A DNA stretch of 64,000 nt from Rhizobium leguminosarum bv. viciae USDA 2370 (GTDB taxonomy: Bacteria; Pseudomonadota; Alphaproteobacteria; Rhizobiales; Rhizobiaceae): NCBI RefSeq assembly GCF_002008365.1, contig NZ_MRDL01000051.1:496001-560000 (forward strand), written 5' to 3'. Made by a program: the position numbers and the translations under genes. The notes under the pieces were generated by a model. It ran no database searches, had not been told where the DNA came from, and saw nothing but the letters and a program-made list of their open reading frames with translations. The stretch's first letter is position 1. Each line of letters starts with the position of its first letter. Below are positions 52,522 to 61,940 of the stretch, piece after piece.

Positions 52522-54555
52522 TTGTTTTCCAGTTTTCAGTTCCGCGACTGGCTGCTTGCCAACGATCCGGCGCTTTCGCGTCTGCGCATGGCCTCGCGTG
52601 TAACGCTGACGATCGTTTTCTCGTTTTTAGTCCTTCTCGCCATCCAGATGTTCATTCTGCCGTTGCCGACGGCCGCCTTCGGTCTTGGCATCGTGCTGTC
52701 GATCGAGGGCGGGGTGGCGGTTCGCGACAAGGGCAATACGCGCCAACTGGTGACGCGGCTCTTCGGTTGCGTCGCAAGCCTTGGCGTCGTCGCGATCGCG
52801 GCGGGCCTCGAAGATCAGCGTTTTCTCTCCGATCTCGTCTTCTTGGTGGTGATCGCGCTCGCATCGGCGGGCCGCGTGTTCGGGCCGCGCGGCTTTGCGA
52901 TCGGCATGTTCGCCTTCACCTCTTATTTCATGGGCTCTTATTTCCGGCCTTCCCTTGCCGAGCTGCCTGATGTGGCGATCGGCCCCGTCGTCTCGGTGCT
53001 CGTCGGCCATCTGGTGAGAGCAGTGCTGCTGCCGGACGACTGGCGACGGGACCTGCTGCGCTCGCTCGAAAGCGTGCGCGGCCGGATCAACCAGATTCTC
53101 TTCAAGCTCGCCGCCCTTGCCGGCGGCGCTGAGATCGGCGAAGCCGACCGGCAGGAGCTGCGCCAGCTGGAAGACCGGCTGAAGGAAGTGGTGCTGATGG
53201 CGGAGACCTTTATTCCGCGCCCGCCCGGCGGGGTTTTCGATGGCACCGCTGATCCCGCCGCCGAGCTGGCGATCCGGCTCTTCGATGCGCATCTTGCTGC
53301 CGAGAGCGCGATCGTGCTGAGCTTCCAGAGTCCGCCGCCCTTTGCGCTCGTGCATGCCGTGATCGAGGCGGATGCGGTGGAACTTGGAAGATATGAGGAA
53401 ATGGCCGAAACCATCAAGGACCAGCCGCAGGGCGAGACCGTGCGTGCGCTTCTCTGGCTCGGTAAGGCCCGGCAGGAATTGACGCAGGCGATCGGCGAGG
53501 GGCAGGCCTCCGGTTTCTCCGGCATTGACGCCGTCATGGATACGGCGCAACCTCAGCCGATCGACTTTTCGTTCGCCAATCCGCTGCTGCGCTTGGCGCT
53601 ACAGATCACGCTCGCCTCGGCGATCGCCATGTGTTTCGGTCTGCTGCTGTCGCGCGAGCGCTGGTTCTGGGCAGTGCTCGCCTCCTTCCTCGTCTTCACC
53701 AATACCAATTCGCGCGGCGATACGGCGATGAGGGCCCTATCGCGCTCACTCGGCACGGTATTCGGCATCGCCATCGGCCTCGTGCTGGCAACGATGATTT
53801 CGGGCGAGCCTGATATCGCCATTCCGGTCGCCGCCATCTGCATCTTCCTCGCCTTCTATTTCCTGCAAGTTTCCTATGCGACGATGACCTTCTTCATCTC
53901 GATCGTGCTCTGCCTGGTCTACGGGATGACCGGCGTGCTGACGCTCGATCTGTTGAAGCTGCGCATCGGGGAGACCATGATCGGGGCGGCGGCCGGAACG
54001 GCGGTCGCCTTCGTCGTTTTCCCCACGCGCACGCGCGGCGCGCTCGATACTGCACTCGCGCACTGGTTCCAGGCGCTGCGCGACCTGCTTGCCGGGATCG
54101 GCGAGGGCAAAAGCGGTTTCGAGTTGATGGCGCTGTCGCAGACGATCGATGCCTGCTACCGCGACGTAACGGTGGCGGCGCGCCCGCTTGGCTCGTCCTG
54201 GTCGGTGGTGACGCGCCCAGGCCAGATCCGCCAGACGCTGGCGATCTTCCTCTCTTGCACCTATTGGGCGCGTATCCTGGCGAAGAGTTACGACGCGCCG
54301 GCCGCCGACGACAATCTGAAGACGCTGATCGCGGCGGATCTGGCGCTGATCGACAATGCGGCGCCGCGCGGCTCGACCTGTTTCCTCATTCAGCGCAAGG
54401 CATCGCGGACAACAGGCCGGCACCTGCCGCTGTCGCGCGAGGGTGCGAGACTCGGGCTCGAAATGATCGGTTCGGCGCTGGAAAGGCTTTATCCTGACGC
54501 AGACGTCTTGCCGTTTGCAGCAGGCGAGGCTATTGCGCGCTCGAAACAGGGATAG
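52522..54555 (+). CDS. FUSC family transporter
   Basis: About 677 residues. Two membrane blocks, residues about 20-170 and 345-510, each with several segments, alternate with soluble regions, the usual layout of FUSC/AaeB (aromatic acid exporter) proteins. Motifs FGPRGFAIGMFAFTSYFMG and ALSRSLGTVFGIAIG support this. It may export p-hydroxybenzoate-like acids. The start is unsure: TTG 52522 has GAGGGG in place, TTG 52474 is in frame without. Followed 4 bp later by trmJ. Confidence 0.86.
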   Translation: MFSSFQFRDWLLANDPALSRLRMASRVTLTIVFSFLVLLAIQMFILPLPTAAFGLGIVLSIEGGVAVRDKGNTRQLVTRLFGCVASLGVVAIAAGLEDQRFLSDLVFLVVIALASAGRVFGPRGFAIGMFAFTSYFMGSYFRPSLAELPDVAIGPVVSVLVGHLVRAVLLPDDWRRDLLRSLESVRGRINQILFKLAALAGGAEIGEADRQELRQLEDRLKEVVLMAETFIPRPPGGVFDGTADPAAELAIRLFDAHLAAESAIVLSFQSPPPFALVHAVIEADAVELGRYEEMAETIKDQPQGETVRALLWLGKARQELTQAIGEGQASGFSGIDAVMDTAQPQPIDFSFANPLLRLALQITLASAIAMCFGLLLSRERWFWAVLASFLVFTNTNSRGDTAMRALSRSLGTVFGIAIGLVLATMISGEPDIAIPVAAICIFLAFYFLQVSYATMTFFISIVLCLVYGMTGVLTLDLLKLRIGETMIGAAAGTAVAFVVFPTRTRGALDTALAHWFQALRDLLAGIGEGKSGFELMALSQTIDACYRDVTVAARPLGSSWSVVTRPGQIRQTLAIFLSCTYWARILAKSYDAPAADDNLKTLIAADLALIDNAAPRGSTCFLIQRKASRTTGRHLPLSREGARLGLEMIGSALERLYPDADVLPFAAGEAIARSKQG

Positions 54556-54559
54556 GACC

Positions 54560-55390
54560 ATGGCAGGCACGAACAGCGAGCGTCAACTTCTGGCCGAAGG
54601 CCCGGCCATCATTCTGGTCGAGCCGCAGATGGGCGAGAATATCGGCATGGTGGCGCGCGCCATGGCGAATTTCGGCCTTGCTGAACTGCGCCTCGTCAAT
54701 CCGCGCGACGGCTGGCCGAACGAGAAAGCCCTGGCGACTGCCTCCAAGGCCGATCACGTCATCGAGGCGACCAAGGTCTACGACACGCTGGAACAGGCGG
54801 TCGCCGATCTTAATTTTGTCTATGCGACGACCGCGCGCGAGCGCGACGGCTATAAGCCGGTGCGCTCTCCCGTCATCGCCGCCGAGACGCTCCGGGCGAG
54901 GTTCCGCGCCGGTGAGGGCACCGGCATCCTCTTCGGGCGTGAGCGTTGGGGGCTGACCAACGAGGAGGTGGCGCTTGCCGACGAGATCGTCACCTTTCCG
55001 GTCAATCCGGCCTTTGCGTCGCTGAACATCGCCCAGGCGGTGCTGCTGATGTCCTATGAATGGATGAAATCCGGCATGGAGGATCTCGGCGCCGTGCCTT
55101 TTCAGGCGATGGGGCAGACGCCTTCGACCAAGGACCAGCTGTTCGGCCTGTTCGATCAGCTGGAAGAGGCGCTCGATGCGCGCGGTTATTTCCATCCTGC
55201 CGGGAAAAAGCCGAAAATGGTCGACAATCTGCGCGCTGTTCTATCCCGCCGGGCCTTCACGGAGCAGGAAATCAGCGTGTTGCGCGGCGTCATCTCCTCT
55301 CTCGACCGCTTCTCGCGCAAGAGCCCGCGCGGCGGCAGGTTCCCGACCGCGACCAAGGAAACACCGCCAGATGACAGCGCCGACGCATGA
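54560..55390 (+). CDS. trmJ: tRNA (cytidine/uridine-2'-O-)-methyltransferase
   Basis: 276 residues, SpoU family. N-terminal SAM-binding knotted fold: ILVEPQMGENIGMVARAMANFGL, LRLVNPRDGW, TGILFGRERWGLTNEEV, NPAFASLNIAQAVLL. The C-terminal extension of ~95 residues fits TrmJ, which modifies position 32 of tRNA. It starts 4 bp after the FUSC stop and overlaps murI by 20 bp. Confidence 0.91.
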   Translation: MAGTNSERQLLAEGPAIILVEPQMGENIGMVARAMANFGLAELRLVNPRDGWPNEKALATASKADHVIEATKVYDTLEQAVADLNFVYATTARERDGYKPVRSPVIAAETLRARFRAGEGTGILFGRERWGLTNEEVALADEIVTFPVNPAFASLNIAQAVLLMSYEWMKSGMEDLGAVPFQAMGQTPSTKDQLFGLFDQLEEALDARGYFHPAGKKPKMVDNLRAVLSRRAFTEQEISVLRGVISSLDRFSRKSPRGGRFPTATKETPPDDSADA

Positions 55391-56174
55391 GCTGAAACCC
55401 GTCCTCGTCTTCGATTCCGGCATCGGCGGGCTGACCGTCTTGCGCGAAGCGCGCGTGCTGATGCCGGAACGTGGCTTCATCTATGTCGCCGACGACGCCG
55501 GCTTTCCCTATGGCGGCTGGGAGGAGCAGGCGCTGAAGGAACGGATCATCGGGCTTTTCGGCCGGCTGCTCGAACAACACGATCCCGAGGTGTGCATCAT
55601 CGCCTGCAACACCGCCTTCACGCTGGTTGGCGCCGATCTCCGCGCCGCCTTTCCTCAGATGACCTTCGTCGGCACCGTGCCGGCGATCAAGCCGGCGGCG
55701 GAGCGCACGCGCTCCGGCCTGGTCTCGGTGCTCGCGACGCCGGGTACGGTCAAGCGGGCCTATACACGCGATCTCATCCAGTCCTTCGCCCAGCAATGCC
55801 ATGTCCGCCTCGTCGGCTCGGAGAACCTTGCGCGCATGGCAGAGGCCTATATACGCGGTGACGCCGTCTCCGACGACGCCGTGCTTGCCGAAATCCACCA
55901 ATGCTTCGTCGAGAAGGACAGTCAGAGGACCGATATCGTCGTGCTTGCCTGCACGCACTATCCCTTCATGGCCAATCTATTCCGCAGACTGGCGCCTTGG
56001 CCGGTGGACTGGCTGGATCCGGCAGAAGCCATTGCCCGGCGGGCGCGCACACTCGTTCCGCAGATCGCCGATGCCGTTCACCCCGATAATTTCGACTTTG
56101 CCGCCTTTACATCCGGCAATCCCGACTTTGCGACGCGCCGACTGATGCAGGGTTTTGGTCTCAGCACGCGATAA
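55371..56174 (+). CDS. murI: Glutamate racemase
   Basis: 267 residues, producing D-glutamate for murein. Active-site motifs: FDSGIGGLTVLREA, the first Cys in CIIACNTAFTLV, and the second Cys in VLACTHYPF, followed by LDPAEAIARR. It overlaps the 3' end of trmJ, so both are likely co-transcribed and translationally linked; AAGGA precedes ATG 55371. Confidence 0.94.
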   Translation: MTAPTHELKPVLVFDSGIGGLTVLREARVLMPERGFIYVADDAGFPYGGWEEQALKERIIGLFGRLLEQHDPEVCIIACNTAFTLVGADLRAAFPQMTFVGTVPAIKPAAERTRSGLVSVLATPGTVKRAYTRDLIQSFAQQCHVRLVGSENLARMAEAYIRGDAVSDDAVLAEIHQCFVEKDSQRTDIVVLACTHYPFMANLFRRLAPWPVDWLDPAEAIARRARTLVPQIADAVHPDNFDFAAFTSGNPDFATRRLMQGFGLSTR

Positions 56175-56271
56175 GGCACTGCACGCTTTATTTCACTGAT
56201 CTCATCGCGCAAGATCTCCGCGGGGAATCGCGGGCGGGTGTTTACCGCTCAAGACTTAAAAGGGATGCGCC

Positions 56272-57447
56272 GTGCCGCTGCAAAGACTTGTCATGCTGAT
56301 CTTTTTTCTGCAGCCGATAGCCTTTGGCGCCTGGTTACCGCGCATTCCTGATATCCAGGCGAAGCTTGAACTCGGCACCGCCGATCTCGCCGTCGCACTT
56401 CTGGGATTGCCGATCGGCACGCTGATCACCCTGCCGTTTGCCGGCCGCCTCGTCTCGCGCATCGGCGGGCGCATGGCGATCATCTATGGTTTCATCTTCT
56501 TTCTTGCCGTGGTTTCGCTTCCAGCCTTCGCGCCCAGCGCCATGCTTCTATTCTTCGCCTTGATTGTCGTTGGGGTCGCGCTTTCGACGGTGGAACTCGG
56601 TATGAATGTCGAGGCCGATGTGACGGAGAAGGCGACGGGGCTGATCATCATGAGCCGCTGCCACGGCTTCTGGAGCTTTGGCATCATGGCCGGCAGCCTG
56701 ATCGGCGTTGGTGCCATAGCCATCGGGCTTTCGCCGCACTGGTCGATTCTGATCACGGCGCTCGTCATCCTGCCGGCTGCGCTGATTGCCAGCCTGCGCC
56801 TGCCGAAATTGCCGGAAAGTCACCATGCGGAGAATTCGCAGGCAATGACCGGCTTCAAGCTGCCCAGTCTCGCTCTGCTCGGGATCTGCGCCTTCGTCTT
56901 CGGCGTGACGATGACGGAAGGTGCGATGGCCGATTGGTCGGCGGTCTACCTCCGCGATGTCATGAATGCAGAAGGCGCGCAAACCGGCCTCGGTTATTCG
57001 GTTTTCGCTTTCATGGTTGCGGCTGGGCGCTTCAGCGGTGATTACATGAAAGGCCGTTTCGGCGCGATTGCCATTGCCCGTGGTTGCGGCATCGCCTCGC
57101 TTGCCGGCATGCTCGTCGTTCTCCTTGCACCGGCGACGCCGCTTGCGCTACTCGGCTTTGCCGCAGTTGGTGTCGGTGTCTCGGTCGGGTTTCCGCTTGC
57201 GGTGACGGCCGTTGCTTCGCTGACTGACCGCCCGCCCGCTTCAAGCGTTGCGACGCTCTCCTTCGCAGCCCTGACCGGTTTTCTCATCGGGCCGCCGATC
57301 ATCGGCTTTCTCGGCGAACTCCTGGGCTTGCGCGCGGGGCTTGCGGTCTTGCTGGTACCGCTTTTCGTCAGCCTGCTCTGCACACGTTTGCTGATTCCGA
57401 CGCAGAAGGACATGGCGGGCGACCTCGTCGAGCGCGAGGCGGTGTGA
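56272..57447 (+). CDS. MFS transporter
   Basis: 391 residues with about 12 membrane segments. GTG start with AGGGA 7 bp upstream. The opening FFLQPIAFGAWLPRIPDIQAKL and TLITLPFAGRLVSRIGGR are like YbjJ/FucP-related MFS proteins. Substrate not predictable. Monocistronic; it is not part of the murI operon as the gap is about 100 bp. Confidence 0.88.
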   Translation: MPLQRLVMLIFFLQPIAFGAWLPRIPDIQAKLELGTADLAVALLGLPIGTLITLPFAGRLVSRIGGRMAIIYGFIFFLAVVSLPAFAPSAMLLFFALIVVGVALSTVELGMNVEADVTEKATGLIIMSRCHGFWSFGIMAGSLIGVGAIAIGLSPHWSILITALVILPAALIASLRLPKLPESHHAENSQAMTGFKLPSLALLGICAFVFGVTMTEGAMADWSAVYLRDVMNAEGAQTGLGYSVFAFMVAAGRFSGDYMKGRFGAIAIARGCGIASLAGMLVVLLAPATPLALLGFAAVGVGVSVGFPLAVTAVASLTDRPPASSVATLSFAALTGFLIGPPIIGFLGELLGLRAGLAVLLVPLFVSLLCTRLLIPTQKDMAGDLVEREAV

Positions 57448-57578
57448 AGCCTTATGTCCCTAGAGCGCAGAGCCGATGCTATAGGGCTGGGTTTCCCTGT
57501 GGGTTCTTGAAGGTTTGACGACAACAGTGCCTGCGAATCTGCTACAGACGGGCCGGGAATTTGTAAGGGGAATGGGAC

Positions 57579-59090
57579 GTGCAGGTTGGCATCGATATGG
57601 GATTGGCGTCCGGCAGCCCGGCGACGCTCGATATCGAGGAGCTGCTGGCGACCCGTCTGCTCGTGCAGGGCAATTCCGGATCGGGCAAGTCGCATCTGTT
57701 GCGCCGCCTGCTCGAGCAATCGGCACAATGGGTACAGCAGGTCATCATCGATCCCGAGGGTGATTTCGTCACGCTCAGCGACAGGTTTGGCCACGTCGTC
57801 GTCGACGGTGAGCGCACAGAGGCGGAGTTGGCCGGCATTGCCAACCGCATCCGCCAGCATCGCGTTTCCTGCGTGCTGACGCTCGAAGGCCTCGATCTCG
57901 AAGATCAGATGCGTGCTGCCGCCGCTTTCCTCAACGGCATGTTCGATGCCGATCGCGAATACTGGTATCCGGTTCTCGTCGTGGTCGACGAGGCGCAGAT
58001 GTTTGCGCCGTCGGTTGGCGGCGATGTCTCGGAGGATGCGCGCAAGATGTCGCTCGGCGCGATGACCAACCTGATGTGCCGCGGCCGCAAGCGCGGCCTT
58101 GCCGGTGTGATCGCGACACAGCGGCTTGCCAAGCTCGCCAAGAACGTCGCCGCCGAGGCCTCGAACTTCCTGATGGGCCGTACCTTTCTCGATATCGACA
58201 TGGCGCGCGCTGCCGACCTGCTCGGCATGGACCGGCGCCAGGCCGAGATGTTCCGCGATCTCAAGCGCGGCAATTTCGTCGCTCTCGGACCGGCGCTGTC
58301 ACGCCGGCCGCTGCCGATCCAGATCGGCGCCGTGGAGACCTCGGCGCGCTCTTCCAGCCCGAAGCTGATGCCGCTGCCGGATGCGCCTCAAGATGTCGAG
58401 GACCTGATCTTCACGCCCGATCCGGAGGAATTCCAGCGCCCGCCCGTGCGGCGCGCCCCGCCGGCGCCGCGGCCGACGACCGACATTCTCGCCGAGCTCT
58501 CGCGCTCGACGCCGGCGGCATCGGCAGCACCTGCCGAGGCGAGGGCGAGCCAGGTGGAAGTCTCCGCCGAGGAGCGGGAGGAGCGCCTAGCCGGCGTTCT
58601 TGCCGAAATACTCGACGATCCCACCTCCGCCTTCCGCACCGATTCGGTGCTCTACCAGGATTTTCTCGTGCGGCTGCGCATGCGCCGCGTGCCAGGACCG
58701 CCGATCGCGCTGCCGGATTTCCGTCGGCGGGTGGCGATCTCGCGTTCCGGCGTCGATGCGACGACAGCTGCGACTGTTGCCTGGGCGACGGCACTGTCGC
58801 TGTCATCGGGTGTCACCGACGACCTGCAGGGCGTCTTCCTGATGCTCGCCAAGGCCGCCGTCTGCGGCGAGCCGTGCCCGTCGGATGCGCGGATCGCCCG
58901 CGCCTACGGCACCCATTCCGCCCGCCGCGCCCGCCGCCTGCTCGGTTATTTCGAGGAGCAGGGCATCATCGTCGTGCACGCCGATTTTTCCGGCAAGCGT
59001 ATCGTCGCTATCCCGGATATGGACTGCCAGACGGCGCCGGGCGATGCCAACGCCCCCGACACGGGCGACCAGCCGCTGGCGGCGGAATAG
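57579..59090 (+). CDS. HerA-like DUF87 ATPase
   Basis: 503 residues. RecA-type ATPase of the FtsK/HerA clan with Walker A (GNSGSGKSHLLRRL, about residue 32), Walker B (VVVDEAQMFAP) and a sensor (GVIATQRLAKLAKN). A Pro/Ala-rich linker (about residues 285-325) separates a C-terminal winged-helix-like region (about 325-480). HerA proteins are DNA translocases in archaea, usually paired with a NurA nuclease, which is not seen here; a DUF87 protein of unknown job in Rhizobiales. GTG start at 57579 with GGGG in the leader. Confidence 0.85.
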   Translation: MQVGIDMGLASGSPATLDIEELLATRLLVQGNSGSGKSHLLRRLLEQSAQWVQQVIIDPEGDFVTLSDRFGHVVVDGERTEAELAGIANRIRQHRVSCVLTLEGLDLEDQMRAAAAFLNGMFDADREYWYPVLVVVDEAQMFAPSVGGDVSEDARKMSLGAMTNLMCRGRKRGLAGVIATQRLAKLAKNVAAEASNFLMGRTFLDIDMARAADLLGMDRRQAEMFRDLKRGNFVALGPALSRRPLPIQIGAVETSARSSSPKLMPLPDAPQDVEDLIFTPDPEEFQRPPVRRAPPAPRPTTDILAELSRSTPAASAAPAEARASQVEVSAEEREERLAGVLAEILDDPTSAFRTDSVLYQDFLVRLRMRRVPGPPIALPDFRRRVAISRSGVDATTAATVAWATALSLSSGVTDDLQGVFLMLAKAAVCGEPCPSDARIARAYGTHSARRARRLLGYFEEQGIIVVHADFSGKRIVAIPDMDCQTAPGDANAPDTGDQPLAAE

Positions 59091-59114
59091 TGGCGCTTTC
59101 GGGGTTTGCCGCTG

Positions 59115-59143
59115 TTGACATTTTCATGACGGCCCTCTAAAGA
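59115..59143 (+). promoter_or_regulatory. Likely sigma-70 promoter of rpsD
   Basis: TTGACA (59115-59120), a 17-base spacer and TAAAGA (59138-59143). It is 172 bp before rpsD, giving a long leader that could be a regulatory target. Predicted from sequence only. Confidence 0.55.
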
Positions 59144-59314
59144 CCGCCGCAAGCACCGGGCAGCAATGTCCGGTGTTTCATTTGACATGTCCCGTGGATC
59201 GTTCCTGTTCGCTAACCGGAACATCCTGTCAGATCTCGGCAGAGATCAGAGGAGGGCGTGTTTCCTTCGTGCGGTTTGGCAACAAACCGTCATAAACCTT
59301 TGAAAGGAAATACG

Positions 59315-59932
59315 ATGAGCAAGCGCGAATCGTCCAAGTACAAAATTGACCGCCGTATGGGCGAAAACATCTGGGGCCGTCCGAAGTCCCCGGTGAACCG
59401 CCGCGAATACGGCCCGGGCCAGCATGGCCAGCGCCGCAAGGGCAAGCTTTCGGATTTCGGTGTGCAGCTGCGCGCCAAGCAGAAGCTCAAGGGTTACTAC
59501 GGTGACCTGCGCGAGAAGCAGTTCCGCGCGATCTTCGCCGAAGCCGACCGCCGCAAGGGCGACACCTCTGAAAACCTGATCGGCCTGCTGGAATCGCGCC
59601 TCGACGCAATCGTCTATCGCGCCAAGTTCGTTCCGACGGTCTTTGCTGCCCGTCAGTTCGTCAACCATGGCCACGTCACCGTCAACGGTGTGCGCGTCAA
59701 CATCGGTTCCTACCGTTGCAAGGCCGGCGACGTCATCGAAGTTCGCGAAAAGTCGAAGCAGTTGGTGACCGTTCTGGAAGCCGTCAGCCTCGCAGAGCGC
59801 GACGTTCCCGACTATATCGAAGTCGATCACAACAAGATGGTCGCAACCTTCGGCCGCGTTCCGACGCTCAGCGACGTTCCGTTCCCGGTCGTCATGGAAC
59901 CGCACCTGGTCGTCGAATTCTATTCGCGTTAA
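59315..59932 (+). CDS. rpsD: 30S ribosomal protein S4
   Basis: 205 residues, 30S assembly and mRNA entry. MSKRESSKYKIDRRMGENIW, EYGPGQHGQRRKGKLSDFGVQL, and the S4 RNA-binding domain (LESRLDAIVYRAKFVPTVFA, RQFVNHGHVTVNGVRVNI) are conserved. N-terminal Cys zinc ligands are absent, as in the C-minus S4 type. AAAGGAAA precedes ATG 59315. Unlinked to the main ribosomal operon, as usual in alphaproteobacteria. Confidence 0.98.
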   Translation: MSKRESSKYKIDRRMGENIWGRPKSPVNRREYGPGQHGQRRKGKLSDFGVQLRAKQKLKGYYGDLREKQFRAIFAEADRRKGDTSENLIGLLESRLDAIVYRAKFVPTVFAARQFVNHGHVTVNGVRVNIGSYRCKAGDVIEVREKSKQLVTVLEAVSLAERDVPDYIEVDHNKMVATFGRVPTLSDVPFPVVMEPHLVVEFYSR

Positions 59933-59990
59933 TGCATTCGTCTCGCAGTCGAAACCGATTGCGAGACAACAGCATGCGTCGATATACGGA

Positions 59991-60016
59991 AAGCCGCTCT
60001 TTCGAGCGGCTTTTTT
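59991..60016 (+). terminator. Intrinsic terminator after rpsD
   Basis: Arms AAGCCGCTC / GAGCGGCTT with loop TTTC, followed by TTTT. A second, imperfect hairpin (GTCTCGCAGTCG / CGATTGCGAGAC) lies at 59939-59966. Confidence 0.88.
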
Positions 60017-60034
60017 GCGATCTGGAGAGAAGCG

Positions 60035-60964
60035 ATGGCAGATTTGCAGGCGATCCTCGATAGCATCTACGCCGATATCCAGCCGCGGATCGGCGAGGGC
60101 AAGGTCGCGGACTATATTCCCGAGCTCGCCAAGGTCGACCCGAAGCAGTTCGGCATGGCGATCGTCACCGTCGACGGCAAAGTCTATCGCGTCGGCGATG
60201 CCGACACTGCCTTCTCGATCCAGAGCATATCGAAGGTCTTCATGCTGACGCTGGCGCTCGGCAAGGTCGGCGAGGGGCTGTGGAAGCGGGTCGGGCGCGA
60301 ACCCTCCGGATCGGCTTTCAACTCGATCGTCCAGCTCGAGCATGAGAGCGGCATCCCCCGCAACCCCTTCATCAATGCCGGCGCGATCGCCGTCAGCGAC
60401 GTCGTCATGGCCGGCCATGCGCCGCGCGAGGCAATCGGGGAGCTGCTGCGCTTCGTGCGTTATCTGGCCGATGACGAGTCGATTACCATCGATGACAAGG
60501 TGGCGCGCTCGGAAACGCAGACGGGATACCGCAATTTCGCGCTTGCCAATTTCATGCGCGCCTACCGCAATCTCGACCATCCCGTCGACCACGTGCTCGG
60601 CGTTTATTTCCATCAATGCGCCTTGTCGATGAGCTGCGAGCAGCTCGCCCGCGCCGGGCTGTTCCTGGCGGCGCGCGGGAGCAATCCGACGACCGGCCAT
60701 TCGGTGGTTTCACCGAAGCGGGCGCGGCGTATCAATGCGCTGATGCTGACCTGCGGCCATTACGACGGCTCGGGCGACTTCGCCTATCATGTCGGCCTGC
60801 CCGGCAAGAGCGGCGTCGGCGGCGGCATCTTCGCAGTGGCGCCCGGTATTGCCTCGATCGCGGTGTGGTCGCCGGGGCTGAACAAGGTCGGCAATTCGCA
60901 GCTCGGCGCCGCGGCGCTGGAAATGCTCGCAGCGCGCACCGGCTGGTCGGTTTTCGGCGATTGA
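60035..60964 (+). CDS. glsA: Glutaminase
   Basis: 309 residues, hydrolysing glutamine to glutamate and ammonia. The serine-dependent beta-lactamase-like fold is shown by FSIQSISKVFMLTLAL (catalytic Ser-x-x-Lys), EPSGSAFNSIVQLE, NPFINAGAIAVSD and the late GKSGVGGGIFAVAPG. Rhizobial glutaminases help glutamine/nitrogen balance. Starts 19 bp after the rpsD terminator; stand-alone. Confidence 0.96.
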   Translation: MADLQAILDSIYADIQPRIGEGKVADYIPELAKVDPKQFGMAIVTVDGKVYRVGDADTAFSIQSISKVFMLTLALGKVGEGLWKRVGREPSGSAFNSIVQLEHESGIPRNPFINAGAIAVSDVVMAGHAPREAIGELLRFVRYLADDESITIDDKVARSETQTGYRNFALANFMRAYRNLDHPVDHVLGVYFHQCALSMSCEQLARAGLFLAARGSNPTTGHSVVSPKRARRINALMLTCGHYDGSGDFAYHVGLPGKSGVGGGIFAVAPGIASIAVWSPGLNKVGNSQLGAAALEMLAARTGWSVFGD

Positions 60965-61024
60965 TGCTGTGTTGCGAGGCGCGTTTCTGCTAGAGCAAAT
61001 GTGGAATTTCTGTAGGACGAAGCA

Positions 61025-61894
61025 ATGAATATCGCAGCCAATATCGCCGACGAGTTGGAGAGTGGCGAGGCCGACACCAGCGGCCATGCGCTGTTTGCCG
61101 ATGCGCCGCGTTCCGTCTCCTTCAACAAGCTGCGCAAGCGGCTGCTGCGGCAGGTGCGCCAGGCCTTCGACGATTTCGACATGCTGAAGGGCCAGAAGCG
61201 CTGGCTGGTCGGCCTTTCCGGCGGCAAGGATTCCTACGGGCTGCTGGCGCTGCTGCTCGATCTCAAATGGCGCGGCCTGTTGCCGGTCGAACTCATCGCC
61301 TGCAATCTCGACCAGGGCCAGCCGAACTTCCCCAAGCACGTGCTGCCGGATTATCTCACCAAGATCGGCGTTCAGCACCGGATCGAGTATCGGGATACCT
61401 ATTCGATCGTGAAGGAGAAGGTGCCTGAAGGCGCTACCTATTGCTCGCTCTGTTCGCGGCTGCGCCGCGGCAATCTCTACCGTGTCGCGCGGGAAGAGGG
61501 TTGCGATGCGCTGGTGCTTGGCCACCACCGCGAGGACATTCTCGAAACCTTCTTCATGAATTTCTTCCATGGTGGCCGGCTCGCCTCGATGCCGGCGAAA
61601 CTTCTGAACGACGAGGGCGATCTGATGGTGCTCCGGCCGCTCGCCTATGCCGCTGAGGACGATCTCGCGAAATTCGCCGCCGCCATGCAGTTTCCGATCA
61701 TCCCCTGCGATCTCTGCGGATCGCAGGACGGGCTGCAACGCAATGCGATGAAGGACATGCTCGCCGATATCGAGCGGCGGATGCCGGGCCGTAAGGAAAC
61801 AATGCTGCGGGCGCTTTCGCATGTGAACCCGTCGCATCTGCTCGACCCAAAACTCTTCAACTTTTCCACCCTTGGTGTCACCGATCCTTCATGA
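61025..61894 (+). CDS. ttcA: tRNA 2-thiocytidine biosynthesis protein TtcA
   Basis: 289 residues. N-type PP-loop SGGKDSYGLL for ATP, and the Cys pairs CSLCSRLRRG and CDLCGSQDG that hold the Fe-S cluster. Introduces 2-thio at C32 of some tRNAs. ATG at 61025; the spacing from glsA is 60 bp. Confidence 0.95.
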   Translation: MNIAANIADELESGEADTSGHALFADAPRSVSFNKLRKRLLRQVRQAFDDFDMLKGQKRWLVGLSGGKDSYGLLALLLDLKWRGLLPVELIACNLDQGQPNFPKHVLPDYLTKIGVQHRIEYRDTYSIVKEKVPEGATYCSLCSRLRRGNLYRVAREEGCDALVLGHHREDILETFFMNFFHGGRLASMPAKLLNDEGDLMVLRPLAYAAEDDLAKFAAAMQFPIIPCDLCGSQDGLQRNAMKDMLADIERRMPGRKETMLRALSHVNPSHLLDPKLFNFSTLGVTDPS

Positions 61895-61940
61895 AACGCC
61901 GGCTATGGAGGCTGGCTATTGAATGAAGGCAGGATTTCGC

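Noticed and set aside
59246..60700. 484-codon open frame opposite rpsD and glsA
   Set aside because: It spans two conserved genes and their intergenic terminator on the opposite strand; no motif.
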